64,000 nucleotides of DNA from NCBI GenBank assembly GCA_963782185.1, contig CAWAJB010000027.1, positions 186,001 to 250,000 of the forward strand, in the 5' to 3' direction. Made by a program: the position numbers and the translations under genes. This DNA is from RYN-230 sp963782185. Its GTDB lineage: Bacteria; Actinomycetota; Actinomycetes; Streptosporangiales; Streptosporangiaceae. Of the stretch, positions 17,755 to 25,995 are shown in pieces; the stretch's first letter is position 1; the number at the start of each line of letters is the position of its first letter. The notes beneath the pieces were generated by a model. That model worked only from the letters and a program-made list of their open reading frames with translations. It was not told the DNA's origin and ran no database searches.

Positions 17755-17773
17755 CCACAAGCCCTGCTTGTGG
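17755..17773. promoter_or_regulatory. Candidate LysR operator between the regulator and TDT genes
   Basis: CCACAAG-CCCTG-CTTGTGG is a perfect 7-bp inverted repeat with a 5-bp spacer. A TTGACA hexamer starts 2 nt downstream (17775-17780) toward the TDT gene, but no good -10 box is placed behind it. The position suits a LysR site controlling both directions. Confidence 0.6.
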
Positions 17774-17828
17774 GTTGACAGGGACAGGCCCGCTAACGGG
17801 ATGGCCCGGCCTGGTCGAGGCTGGTGTC

Positions 17829-19154
17829 ATGACCACCAGCACGCCCGCACCTCCCATCCCGGCCTCTGCGTCCCCGGCCCGTGCGGCCCCGGCCCGTTCT
17901 GCCCTGGGTGGTTGCGCCCCGGCGGGTCCGGCCAGTATGGTCCCGGCGGGGCCGGGCCGGCCCGGCCACCATGGCCCGCTCCGCGACCTGGAACGGCCCG
18001 CCGACGCTTTCGCCAGCCTGGGTCCCAACTGGTTCGCCTCGGTGATGGGCACCGGCATCGTGGCCATAGCGGCGGCCACCCTGCCCGTCCAGTGGCCCGG
18101 ACTGCGCGGCTTCGCCACGGCCATCTGGGTGCTGGCCGCCGGATGGCTCCTGGTGCTGGCCGCGGCCGAGATCGTGCACTGGGCAAGGCACCGGCAGGCC
18201 GCGCTGGGCCACGCCAGGAACCCGGTCATGGTGCAGTTCTACGGGGCGCCGCCGATGGCGCTGCTGACCGTGGGGGCGGGAGCGCTGCTGCTCGGCCCGG
18301 GGCTGATCGGGGCCCACGCCGCCCTCATGATCGACGCGGTGCTGTGGCCGCTGGGGACACTGGCCGGCCTGGCCAGCAGCCTGGCCGTGCCCTACCTGAT
18401 GTTCACCCGGCTTCGGGCCGCGCCCGACGCCGCGTTCGGCGGCTGGCTCATGCCCGTGGTCCCCCCTATGGTCAGCGCGGCCACCGGGGCCCTGCTGATC
18501 CCGCACCTGCCCGCCGGCCAGCCCCGGCTGACGCTGCTGCTGGCCTGCTACGCGATGTTCGGGATCAGCCTGATCGCGAGCGTGGTGATCATCACGCAGC
18601 TGTGGCAGCGGCTGGCCCGGCACTCGATCGGCCCAGTCGCGATGGTGCCCACGCTCTGGATCGTGCTCGGCCCGCTCGGGCAGTCCATCACCGCCGCTGG
18701 CCTGCTCGGTGCCGCGGCGCGGCTGGTGCTGCCCTCCCCCTACGGGCCGGCCTTCCAGGCCTTCGGGGTCGTGTACGGCGTCCCGGTGTGGGGGTTCGCC
18801 GTGCTCTGGGCCGCCCTGGCCACCGCGATCACGATCCGGGCGGCCCGGGCGGGCCTGCCGTTCACGCTGACCTGGTGGTCGTTCACGTTCCCGGTCGGCA
18901 CCCTGGTAACCGGCACCACCAGCCTGGCCCTGCACACCGGGGACGGCGCGCTCCGCTGGGCCGCGGCCGGCCTGTACCTGGCCCTGGTGGCCGCCTGGGC
19001 CGTGGTCAGCGTGCGCACCGCCGCGGGCATCTGGAGGGGGAGTGTGCTGCGCGGGGCTCCCCCGGTGTCTCCCCCGGATGGACCAGGGCTTCGCGCGGAT
19101 GAGGTAGCCGCGCTCACCCGGACGGGGGAAGGGATCGCCAGGCTGCCTGCCTAG
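17829..19154 (+). CDS. TDT-family (TehA/SLAC1/Mae1-like) membrane transporter
   Basis: 441 residues from ATG at 17829, with GAGG 8 nt upstream. After a 60-residue Pro/Ala-rich cytoplasmic tail come ten helices of the TDT fold. Family motifs include LGPNWFASVMGTGIVA at helix 1, NPVMVQFYGAPPMALL and TWWSFTFPVGTL. Relatives export tellurite, C4-dicarboxylates or sulfite, or act as anion channels; the LysR-divergent arrangement is common for sulfite-type exporters. The substrate here is not determined. The N-terminal tail has a weak 15-bp periodicity (about 17865-17894). Confidence 0.85.
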   Translation: MTTSTPAPPIPASASPARAAPARSALGGCAPAGPASMVPAGPGRPGHHGPLRDLERPADAFASLGPNWFASVMGTGIVAIAAATLPVQWPGLRGFATAIWVLAAGWLLVLAAAEIVHWARHRQAALGHARNPVMVQFYGAPPMALLTVGAGALLLGPGLIGAHAALMIDAVLWPLGTLAGLASSLAVPYLMFTRLRAAPDAAFGGWLMPVVPPMVSAATGALLIPHLPAGQPRLTLLLACYAMFGISLIASVVIITQLWQRLARHSIGPVAMVPTLWIVLGPLGQSITAAGLLGAAARLVLPSPYGPAFQAFGVVYGVPVWGFAVLWAALATAITIRAARAGLPFTLTWWSFTFPVGTLVTGTTSLALHTGDGALRWAAAGLYLALVAAWAVVSVRTAAGIWRGSVLRGAPPVSPPDGPGLRADEVAALTRTGEGIARLPA

Positions 19155-19208
19155 GCTGGAACCCTGGTCGGAGGCGGGGGGCACAGGGCGTCTCCCGAGG
19201 GGGACGCG

Positions 19209-20981
19209 TTGCGGCAGGTTCAGAGGCCACGCTGGTGGCCGGGCAGCGGTTCGTGGCTGCCTGGCCCATGGTCGCCTGGCCCACGGTCGCCTGGCCCACG
19301 GTCGCCTGGCCCACGGTCGCCTGGCCCACGGTCGCCTGGCCCACGGTCGCCTGGCCCACGGTCGGCTGGCCCACGGTCGGCTGGCCCGGGGCCGGGCGAC
19401 CCGCAGCCGGGCCAGAAGCGCAGAGGGCTGGCCCGCGTGCTGGCCGTCAGCCTGGCCTCGGTGGCCCTGGTCCTGCCGGCCGTGGTCCCCGTCCAGAGTT
19501 CCGCCGCTGCCGACTCCAGCGCCGCCGACTCCAGCGCCGCCGACTCCAGCGCCGCCGACTCCAGCGCCGCGGGACACGCCCCGCGCACCGTCGTGACGCT
19601 GACGTTCGACGACGGTGACGCCGACCAGGTGGCCGCGGCCCGGGCGCTGCACCGCTACCGGCTGCCGGCCACCTTCTATGTCATCACCGGCGCGGTCGGG
19701 ACACCGGGCTACATGACCCGCTCCGACCTGCGCCAGCTGGCCGCGGCGGGGAACGAAATCGGCGGTCATACCGTGTCGCACCTCCGGCTGACCGCACTGA
19801 CCACGGCCGAAGCCCGGCGGCAGGTCTGCGGCAGCCGCTCGATCCTGGCCGCCTGGGGCTACCGGGCGGCGTCTTTCGCCTACCCGGGCGGGGCGGTCAG
19901 CCCGCGGGCCGAGGCCATCGTCCGCGGCTGCGGTTACACCAGCGCCCGCGGCGTGGTGGGACTGCGCGCACCCGGGTGCCCCGGCTGCGCCCGCACCGAG
20001 AGCATCCCGCCGCGCAATCCGATGGTGCTCCGCACGGCCGGGGAAGTGGACAGCACCTGGACGCTGCGCGGTCTCGAGCGCACCGTCACCGCCGCCGAGG
20101 GGCAGGGCGGCTGGCTGCCGCTGGTGTTCCACCATGTGTGCGGCGGTAGCCGGTGCGGGGGCCTGGCGGTGCGGGCGGCGATGCTGGACGCGTTCGCGCG
20201 GTGGCTGGCCCAGCGGCAGCGGGCCGGGACCGTGGTCCGCACCGTGGGCCAGGTGACCGGCGCCCCGGCCCGCGCAACGCCGCGCGTCGCGCCGGCCAGG
20301 CCGCACGGGATCGTCAACCCGTCACTGGAGTCGGTCGCCTCCTCCGGTGCGGTGAGCGCCTCCCTGGAGACGACGTCCACAGCCCCGGCCAGTACCCCGC
20401 GATGCTGGATGGAGGGTGGCTACGGGCGCAACACCGCCCGATGGCAGCGCACTAACGACAGCCACGGGGGCCGCTGGGCGGACCGGCTGACCGTCACCGG
20501 CTACCACAGCGGGGACGCCAAGCTGCTGCCCCAGTTCGACCTGGGCCAGTGCTCGCTGCCGGTCCGGCCAGGCCGGTCATACACCCTGGGGAGCTGGTAT
20601 CAGTCGACGGCCCGGGTCCAGTACTCGGTCTACTACCGGACCTGGTCGGGGCGCTGGGTGTACTGGACGTCGAGCCCGTACTTCCCGGCCAGCCCAGGCT
20701 GGACCCGGGCCCGCTGGCCGACGCCGCCCGTGCCGGCGGGTGCCAGCGGGCTCAGCTTCGGCCTGACTCTGTTCTCCGGGGGCACACTGACCACTGATTC
20801 CTACAGCTTCACCGCGACCCCGGCCGACCTGACCCGGCAGATCGTGGACTGGGTCCTGCTCGCGATCCTCGCCGCGGCCGGCCTGGCCGTCGCGGCGCGG
20901 GTGGGCCGGCGCCGCTGGCGGCACGCTAAACCGGCACCGGCTGGGCGGAAGCGGGTCACCTCATCGTCGAGCAGGCGGTAG
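19209..20981 (+). CDS. Secreted, membrane-anchored polysaccharide deacetylase (CE4/NodB domain)
   Basis: 590 residues from a TTG start preceded by GAGGGGG. The N-terminal 70 residues are a pentapeptide-repeat region (PGPRS units), followed by a basic patch and hydrophobic signal/anchor (VLAVSLASVALVLPAVV), then DSSAA repeats. The NodB domain spans about residues 130-350: motif 1 TLTFDDGD, motif 2 GGHTVSH, motif 3 FAYPGG. After a linker comes a roughly 160-residue beta-rich domain with two Cys (possibly carbohydrate-binding), then a C-terminal helix and basic tail. It probably deacetylates cell-surface polysaccharide. The last 181 nt overlap the convergent response-regulator gene. Confidence 0.88.
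   Translation: MRQVQRPRWWPGSGSWLPGPWSPGPRSPGPRSPGPRSPGPRSPGPRSPGPRSAGPRSAGPGPGDPQPGQKRRGLARVLAVSLASVALVLPAVVPVQSSAAADSSAADSSAADSSAADSSAAGHAPRTVVTLTFDDGDADQVAAARALHRYRLPATFYVITGAVGTPGYMTRSDLRQLAAAGNEIGGHTVSHLRLTALTTAEARRQVCGSRSILAAWGYRAASFAYPGGAVSPRAEAIVRGCGYTSARGVVGLRAPGCPGCARTESIPPRNPMVLRTAGEVDSTWTLRGLERTVTAAEGQGGWLPLVFHHVCGGSRCGGLAVRAAMLDAFARWLAQRQRAGTVVRTVGQVTGAPARATPRVAPARPHGIVNPSLESVASSGAVSASLETTSTAPASTPRCWMEGGYGRNTARWQRTNDSHGGRWADRLTVTGYHSGDAKLLPQFDLGQCSLPVRPGRSYTLGSWYQSTARVQYSVYYRTWSGRWVYWTSSPYFPASPGWTRARWPTPPVPAGASGLSFGLTLFSGGTLTTDSYSFTATPADLTRQIVDWVLLAILAAAGLAVAARVGRRRWRHAKPAPAGRKRVTSSSSRR
19261..19395 (+). repeat. 15-bp in-frame tandem repeat, 8-9 copies, in the deacetylase
   Basis: Eight copies of CTGGCCCACGGTCGC (first copy CCATGG, last two ending CGG) plus one degenerate copy, encoding PGPRS pentapeptides upstream of the signal/anchor segment. 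Confidence 0.95.
19511..19570 (+). repeat. 15-bp in-frame tandem repeat, 4 copies, in the deacetylase
   Basis: Four identical copies of CGACTCCAGCGCCGC encoding DSSAA pentapeptides between the membrane segment and the catalytic domain. Same period as the 19261 array but unrelated sequence. Confidence 0.95.
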
Positions 20982-21589
20982 CGGACGGCGTAGGAGGCTG
21001 CCTCCAGCCGGGAGTGCACGCCGAGCTTGGTCATCAGCGACTGGACATGGCTGCGCACCGTGGCCTGCGAGACCCCCAGCTTGGTCGCGATCCCGGCCGT
21101 GTCCAGGCCCTCCACCAGCAGCCCGAGGCATTCCCGCTCGCGGGCGGTGAGGAACGCGGCCAGCCGGTGCGCATCGTCCTGCATGCCCGGCAGCCGGGCC
21201 GGGCCAGGCTTCGGCACGTCGACCACCACCTCGCCGCGCTGCACCCGGTCGATGGCCCGGATGAGCGCGGACACCCCGCGGGTCTTGTGCAGGTACCCGG
21301 ACGCGCCGGCGTGCAGGGCCTGGCGGATGCCCTCGGTGTCCGGGTCGGCGCTGAGCACCAGTACCTTGGTCCGGCTGCTCGCGGCGAGTATCGCGCTGAT
21401 GGCCATGATCCCGTCGTCGCCGGCGAAGTGGCGGTCGATCAGGCACACGTCCGGCTGGGTCCGGCGCACGGTCTCGATGGTGTCCGTCACGCTGCCGGCC
21501 GCGGTGACCCGGTAGCCGCGCTGCAGCAAGACGGCGGACATCGCGTCCAGGAAGACACTGTGGTCGTCCCCGATCACGAGCCCGGTCAC
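20801..21589 (-). CDS. NarL/LuxR-family response regulator
   Basis: 262 residues from GTG at 21589, which overlaps the kinase stop (GTGA). The receiver domain has the acidic pair GDDH (residues 8-9), phosphoacceptor Asp52 in CLIDRHF and the Lys of SGYLHK. The HTH region is LTARERECLGLLVEGL with TVRSHVQSLMTKLGVHSR. It continues about 55 residues past the usual LuxR end as an Arg-rich tail whose DNA is antisense to the C-terminal helix of the deacetylase. It forms a two-component pair with the gene at 21586-22392. Confidence 0.88.
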   Translation of the reverse strand: MTGLVIGDDHSVFLDAMSAVLLQRGYRVTAAGSVTDTIETVRRTQPDVCLIDRHFAGDDGIMAISAILAASSRTKVLVLSADPDTEGIRQALHAGASGYLHKTRGVSALIRAIDRVQRGEVVVDVPKPGPARLPGMQDDAHRLAAFLTARERECLGLLVEGLDTAGIATKLGVSQATVRSHVQSLMTKLGVHSRLEAASYAVRYRLLDDEVTRFRPAGAGLACRQRRRPTRAATARPAAARIASRTQSTICRVRSAGVAVKL

Positions 21590-22392
21590 GGGACCGCCTG
21601 GCCCTTCCCGCCGGGAGCCCGGACGGCCGGAGGGGGCAGCACCGGCACCACGACCCGGACATGGGCGCCGCCCGGTTCGGGCGCCCGGATCTCCAGTTCG
21701 CCGCCGCACGACTCGAGCAGCGTGGTCACGACGCCGAGCCCCAGTGAAGCCACCCCGGGCGGTCCCTGGCCGAAGCCCGGGCCGTCGTCGATCACGTCGA
21801 CCGCAGCCCGGTCACCCGCGGCCGAGACCGTCACCCCGACCCGGCCGTACGGCCCGGCGGCCCGGGCCGCGTTGTCCACCACGTTGGTCAGCACCCGCCA
21901 CAGCAGGGCCGGGCTGGCCTCGACGGTCACCTCTGGCCCGGGCTCCAGGACCACCGAGGTCTCGTGCGCGATCCGGGCCAGCTGGGTCACCTGGCCGGCC
22001 AGTGAGCGCAACTCGACCTCGGCCACGGCCGGCACCCCGGCGCCGCCCGGGATCTCCTGGGCGATGATGTCGAGCAGCCGGGACATCTCCAGCGAAAGCA
22101 ACTCGAGCCGGGAGCCCGCGTTCCCGGGCAGGTCCACATCCCCGCGCACGGCCTCGACCAGGTATGACAGCGTGGTCATCTGGTGGCCAAGATCATGCAT
22201 CAGGCCCCGCACGGCCAGCGGTTCCTCAACGTCTGACCGCCTGCGCCCCCGGCCCCGTCGCCGGTCAAACGACGGATCCACTTGTTCCCCCCGACTATTT
22301 AGTTCCCCCCGGCGCTCCCCGCACCCCCCGGGTGGCAGAGCCAGGTTCGTAAACCCGCGTCCCCTCATCTCCTGCACGTCACCGTCCGGCAC
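21586..22392 (-). CDS. Soluble sensor histidine kinase without a sensor domain
   Basis: Up to 268 residues with no membrane helix or recognisable sensor module. The dimerisation/phosphoacceptor region is GLMHDLGHQMTTLSYLVE. The ATPase domain follows with N box NVVDNAARAA, G1 DDGPGFG and G2 LGLGVVTTLLE. The start is uncertain: the first GTG at 22392 has no ribosome site, whereas a GTG near 22281 follows GGGGGAAC closely and would give a protein of about 231 residues. The kinase presumably senses a cytosolic signal or a partner protein. It is coupled to the downstream regulator. Confidence 0.82.
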   Translation of the reverse strand: MPDGDVQEMRGRGFTNLALPPGGCGERRGELNSRGEQVDPSFDRRRGRGRRRSDVEEPLAVRGLMHDLGHQMTTLSYLVEAVRGDVDLPGNAGSRLELLSLEMSRLLDIIAQEIPGGAGVPAVAEVELRSLAGQVTQLARIAHETSVVLEPGPEVTVEASPALLWRVLTNVVDNAARAAGPYGRVGVTVSAAGDRAAVDVIDDGPGFGQGPPGVASLGLGVVTTLLESCGGELEIRAPEPGGAHVRVVVPVLPPPAVRAPGGKGQAVP

Positions 22393-22439
22393 GGGCTAGT
22401 TACCGGATGAGGCATTACGGACAGTTAACCATGCCGTGG

Positions 22440-23651
22440 CTAGGCTGCGGCACCCCCGGAGGAGTACGCCGCCGTGAGCGCCTGGCGCAGCGCCTGCTCG
22501 CCGAACCGCTGGCCGAGCCGGGCCCGGGCCGCCGCGGCCATCCGTGCCGCGGCGTCGGGCGAATCCAGGAGGTAGCGGACAGCGTCCGCCATCAGGGCGG
22601 GGCGGCCCGGCGGGACGAGCAGGCCGGTCTCGCCCGGCACGACCACGTCGCCGACCGCGTTCACCGCCGTAGCCACGACCGGGATGCCGCAAACCATGGC
22701 CTCGACCACGGCCGTGGGCAGCCCCTCGTAGCGGCTGGGCAGCGCAAACACGTCGAAGGCAGGCAGCAGTTCCGGGACGTTGCCACGCTGGCCCGCCAGC
22801 ACCACCCGGACGCCGGGCGTCTTTCGGGCCTGCGCGGCGACCCGCCCGGCCAGCTCCCCGTCACCGACCCAGACCCCGGTCACGTCCGGCCGGCCCAGCG
22901 CCTGTAGGGCGCCCAGGAAGTCCTCGGGCGCCTTCTGGTAAGTCAGCCGCCCGACCGCGCCGACCACGGTCGCGTCACCGGGCAGGCCGAGTGCTGCCCG
23001 GGCCCGGGCCCGGGCAGTGGTCACGGCAGTGCGTTCACGGACTGCCGTTACGGACTGCTGCGGGACTGCCGTTTGCGGGACCGCCGTTTGCGGGACCGCC
23101 GTTTGCGGCACCCGGGGCCGGGCGGGACCGTCGGCGACCACCCCGATGGTCCGGATCCGCTCGGGGGAGATCAGCCGGCGGCGGACCGCCTCGACCGCCA
23201 CCCCGGTACCAACGCAGAGAGCCAGGTCGGTGATGCGGCCCAGGCTCCGCTCGATCTGCACGTACGCCTGCCGCCGCGGGGCCGCCTGGAACTCGTGGAA
23301 CGGGAAGCCGTGGTAGGTGTGCACCAGCCACGGCACCCCGGCGCGGTGCGCGGCCAGGCGCCCGAGCACCCCCGCCTTGGCGGTGTGGGTGTGCACGATG
23401 TCGAAGGGCCGGCGGTCCAGCAGGTCCCGCAGCCGCGCCAGGGCCCGCAGGTCGCTGCGCGGCGCGATCGGGGCCCGCAGCGCGGGCTCGGTGATGACCT
23501 CCAGGCCGGCCGCGGCGGCCTGCTCCAGCAGGACCGGGTCCCCGCTCCCGGTGATGATGCGTCATCTCGAAGCGGTCCGGGTCCATGGCCAGCGCCCCGC
23601 GCAGCGCAGCTGCCCGGCGCCGCCCTCGAGCCGGGTGATGATCGTGGCCAC
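22440..23651 (-). CDS. GT4-family glycosyltransferase (two compensating frameshifts as read)
   Basis: The open frame from 23396 gives 318 residues with the GT4 donor-site signature SRYEGLPTAVVEAMVCGIPVV and a GxTGLLVPPG loop. The missing N-terminus lies upstream. GTG at 23651 begins VATIITRLEGGAG in the same frame. A one-base loss near 23610 and a one-base gain near 23560 then put a short stretch (LRGALAMDPDRFEMT) out of frame before IITGSGDP resumes. Corrected, the protein is about 403 residues and complete. A three-copy 15-bp repeat (23062-23106) encodes PQTAV units between the two Rossmann domains. Last gene of the exopolysaccharide cluster. Confidence 0.82.
23062..23106 (-). repeat. 15-bp in-frame tandem repeat, 3 copies, in the GT4 gene
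   Basis: Three copies of GGGACYGCCGTTTGC (plus-strand reading) with degenerate flanking copies, encoding PQTAV pentapeptides at the interdomain position. Confidence 0.9.
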
Positions 23652-23724
23652 CGGACTTCCTGGCCCTCACGGGCTTCGCGGGCGGCGCCGGCTTCCCGGC
23701 CAGCTCGGGGCTGGACCAGGACGC

Positions 23725-24399
23725 TCATCCGTCGGTCCGTTCCGGGGGCCGCAGGCCGGCGGCCCGGGCCACCCGGACTGCCTCCAGGCGGCTGTGCACG
23801 TCGAGCTTGGCGAAGATGTTCCGGGTGTGCGTCCGCACCGTGTCCGTGGAAATCAGCAGGTCCTGGGCGATCTGGCGGCCGCGTTTGCCGTCCATCATGC
23901 TGAGCAGGACATCCCGCTCCCGCGGGCTGAGCATGTCCAGCACGTCCTCGTGCTCGCGGGCCCGGCCGACGTCGGCGCGCAGCTCAGCGAGGATCGCGCC
24001 GAGCATGTCCGGCGGGAACCAGGAAAAGCCCTGGCACACGCCGCGGATCACGGTTTCCAGTTCGGCGGCGCCCTGCTCCTTGGCCACCCAGGCCGAGACC
24101 CCGGCCCGGGCCGCCTCCACGCCGTGCGCGATGTCGTGGTCCGCGCTCAGCACCACGACCTTGGCCTCGGGCCGGGCCGCGACCAGGCCCGCCAGCACCT
24201 CTCCCACCGCCGGGCCGAGCGGCTCGACCTCGATCGTGATCACGTCGGGCCGCAGTCCTCGGACGATCTCGAGCAGGTTGGGGTCAGCGGTGGTGCACCG
24301 TCCGGCCACCCACAGGTCCATGGCCGCAGACAACCGGGAGGCCAGCGCCTCGGTAACCATCAGATGGTCGTCTACCAGCAGTATCCGCACTGGGTCCAT
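23725..24399 (-). CDS. LuxR-type response regulator with Glu at the phosphoacceptor site
   Basis: 224 residues. ATG at 24399 overlaps the stop of the upstream GT2 gene (TGATG), which supports this start over a longer form from 24447. The receiver domain has Asp10-Asp11 (LLVDDH) and the conserved Lys (WVAKE). The phosphoacceptor, expected as Asp57, is Glu57 (PDVITIEVEP). The HTH is LSPRERDVLLSMMDGKRGRQIA with TVRTHTRNIFAKLDVHSR. Since Glu can mimic phospho-Asp, the protein may be permanently active or signal-independent. It sits inside the exopolysaccharide cluster, which it probably regulates. Confidence 0.88.
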   Translation of the reverse strand: MDPVRILLVDDHLMVTEALASRLSAAMDLWVAGRCTTADPNLLEIVRGLRPDVITIEVEPLGPAVGEVLAGLVAARPEAKVVVLSADHDIAHGVEAARAGVSAWVAKEQGAAELETVIRGVCQGFSWFPPDMLGAILAELRADVGRAREHEDVLDMLSPRERDVLLSMMDGKRGRQIAQDLLISTDTVRTHTRNIFAKLDVHSRLEAVRVARAAGLRPPERTDG

Positions 24400-25995
24400 C
24401 AGCTCACTGTGCACTGTCGCGGCTGGCCTTTCCTCACCCAGATACATGATGGCCTCCGCCACCCGCGCCGGGGAGTGCGGATGCGGGTCGTGCCCGCCGG
24501 CACTCCGTGCCGCTCTCGTCCCTGACCGGAACGCGTCCGGCCCGGCCTGTGCCCAGCCCGGCCCGGGCTGTGGGCCGCCCCGGGGCGGGTCCCGCCCGCC
24601 CGGCAGGCCTCTCGCCACCGCGGCCGGCCCGGCGGCGCGTCGCCGGTGTCCACCGCGCGCCGGGCGGGGCTCTTCCACCGGCCGCTGGACCGGGACAGCC
24701 AGGCGGCCGGGATCGCGTACAGGCCGATGCAGGCGTCCAGCATCCGCAGGAACGGGAAGAACACGCCGAGCAGCAGCAGCCGCGGCTGGCGTTCGAGGAC
24801 CGCCACCGCGCAGGTGAGCAGGTAGTCGGGCAGCACCACGCCGAACAGCACCGCGGTGAGCGTCAGGTGGGCCGCGACGACCGTGTGCACCTCGCCGAAG
24901 CCCGGCCAGGTCAGCGCGTCCCCGGCCAGGTCCGGCACCGGAGCACGATCAGGGCCAGCGGGAGCAGGAAGAACAGCAGGCTGGAGGTGATCAGCTCGAT
25001 CAGCAGCAGGGTGACCATGCCGGTGAACAGGTTCGCCCGGGGCGGGTGGCGCCGCACCGTCTGCCACAGCCCGATCGCCCACCGCTTGGTCTGCCGCACA
25101 TAGTCGCGGAGGTTGTCCGGATCCTGGGTGACCGCCACCGCGTGCAGCGAGAAACCGACCTTGCCCAGCCCCTTCTGGTACACCTCGAACGTCATGTTGA
25201 AGTCTTCGATCACCAGGCCGGGCGGGTTCATCTCGATCTGCGGCAGGACCTCGGTGCGGTAGAGGCTGGCGAAGCCGGGCACGATGGGCGTGGCGTTGAC
25301 GCGCAGCCAGGTCTGGCCGAACTTCAGCGCCCGCTGGCCGATGGCGTAGATCCGGGTGCGGTGACCGACCAGCACCTTGCCGCCCAGCGTCATCCTCCGG
25401 TCCCGCTCGGTCCGCACGCAGCCGGCCACGGCGACCACCTGCGGGTTGCCGAACATGGGCAGCGCGGCGGTGAAGTAGCCGGGCTCGACCCGGGTGTCGG
25501 CGTCGAGCAGCATGACCACCGGGAACCGCTCGATCAGGCCGAACCGGCCGATAGCTTCTTCGAGCGCCCCGGCCTTGCCCATGTTCTCCTGGGTCTCGAT
25601 CACCCGGGCGCCGGCCTGCCGGGCGATATCGACCGTGGCGTCGGTGGACCCGTCCGACACCACATGGACATTGTCCCGGGGCACCAGGGCCATGATCGAC
25701 CGCAGGCTCTCCTCGATGACCAGGGCCTCGTTATGCGCCGGGATGAGCACAGCCACGTCGCGGTGGTCAGCGGACGGTGCGGCGGCACGCGCCCGGCCCG
25801 GGCGACCTGCCCGTCCCCGGCCGTGACGGCCATCAGCCTTCCCCCGTCCCCCGTGCTGGCCAAGCCAGCGGTCAGCACCCGGCCGGGCCGGCGCCGGGCG
25901 GCCAGCGATTCGGCCAGCCGGACCAGGCCCACGGTCCCCCAGAGCGCGAAGTTGGCGCCGAGCACGAAGATCAGCAGCACCCACCAGGGCATCAT
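24399..25995 (-). CDS. Processive GT2 polysaccharide synthase (frameshifted twice as read)
   Basis: A PNAG/cellulose-synthase-like membrane glycosyltransferase. The N-terminal helix MMPWWVLLIFVLGANFALWG lies in one frame from 25995. The catalytic domain (24911-25800) is in a second frame, with VAVLIPAHNEA, DGSTD, the metal motif LLDADTRVEP, EDFNMT and the acceptor motif QTKRW. The last helices (GVVLPDYLLTCAVAVL) are in a third frame ending at 24399. Switches fall near 25780-25870 and near 24930. Corrected, the topology (one helix, catalytic domain, three or more helices) matches PgaC/IcaA. It overlaps GH18 upstream (ATGA) and the regulator downstream (TGATG). Confidence 0.82.

Noticed and set aside
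19261..19395. Tandem 15-bp units considered as a CRISPR array
   Set aside because: Units are contiguous without spacers and lie in frame inside a coding sequence.
17793..20306. An 837-codon minus-strand open frame opposite the TDT and deacetylase genes
   Set aside because: Antisense shadow; its composition follows codon bias of the real genes, and it crosses two of them.
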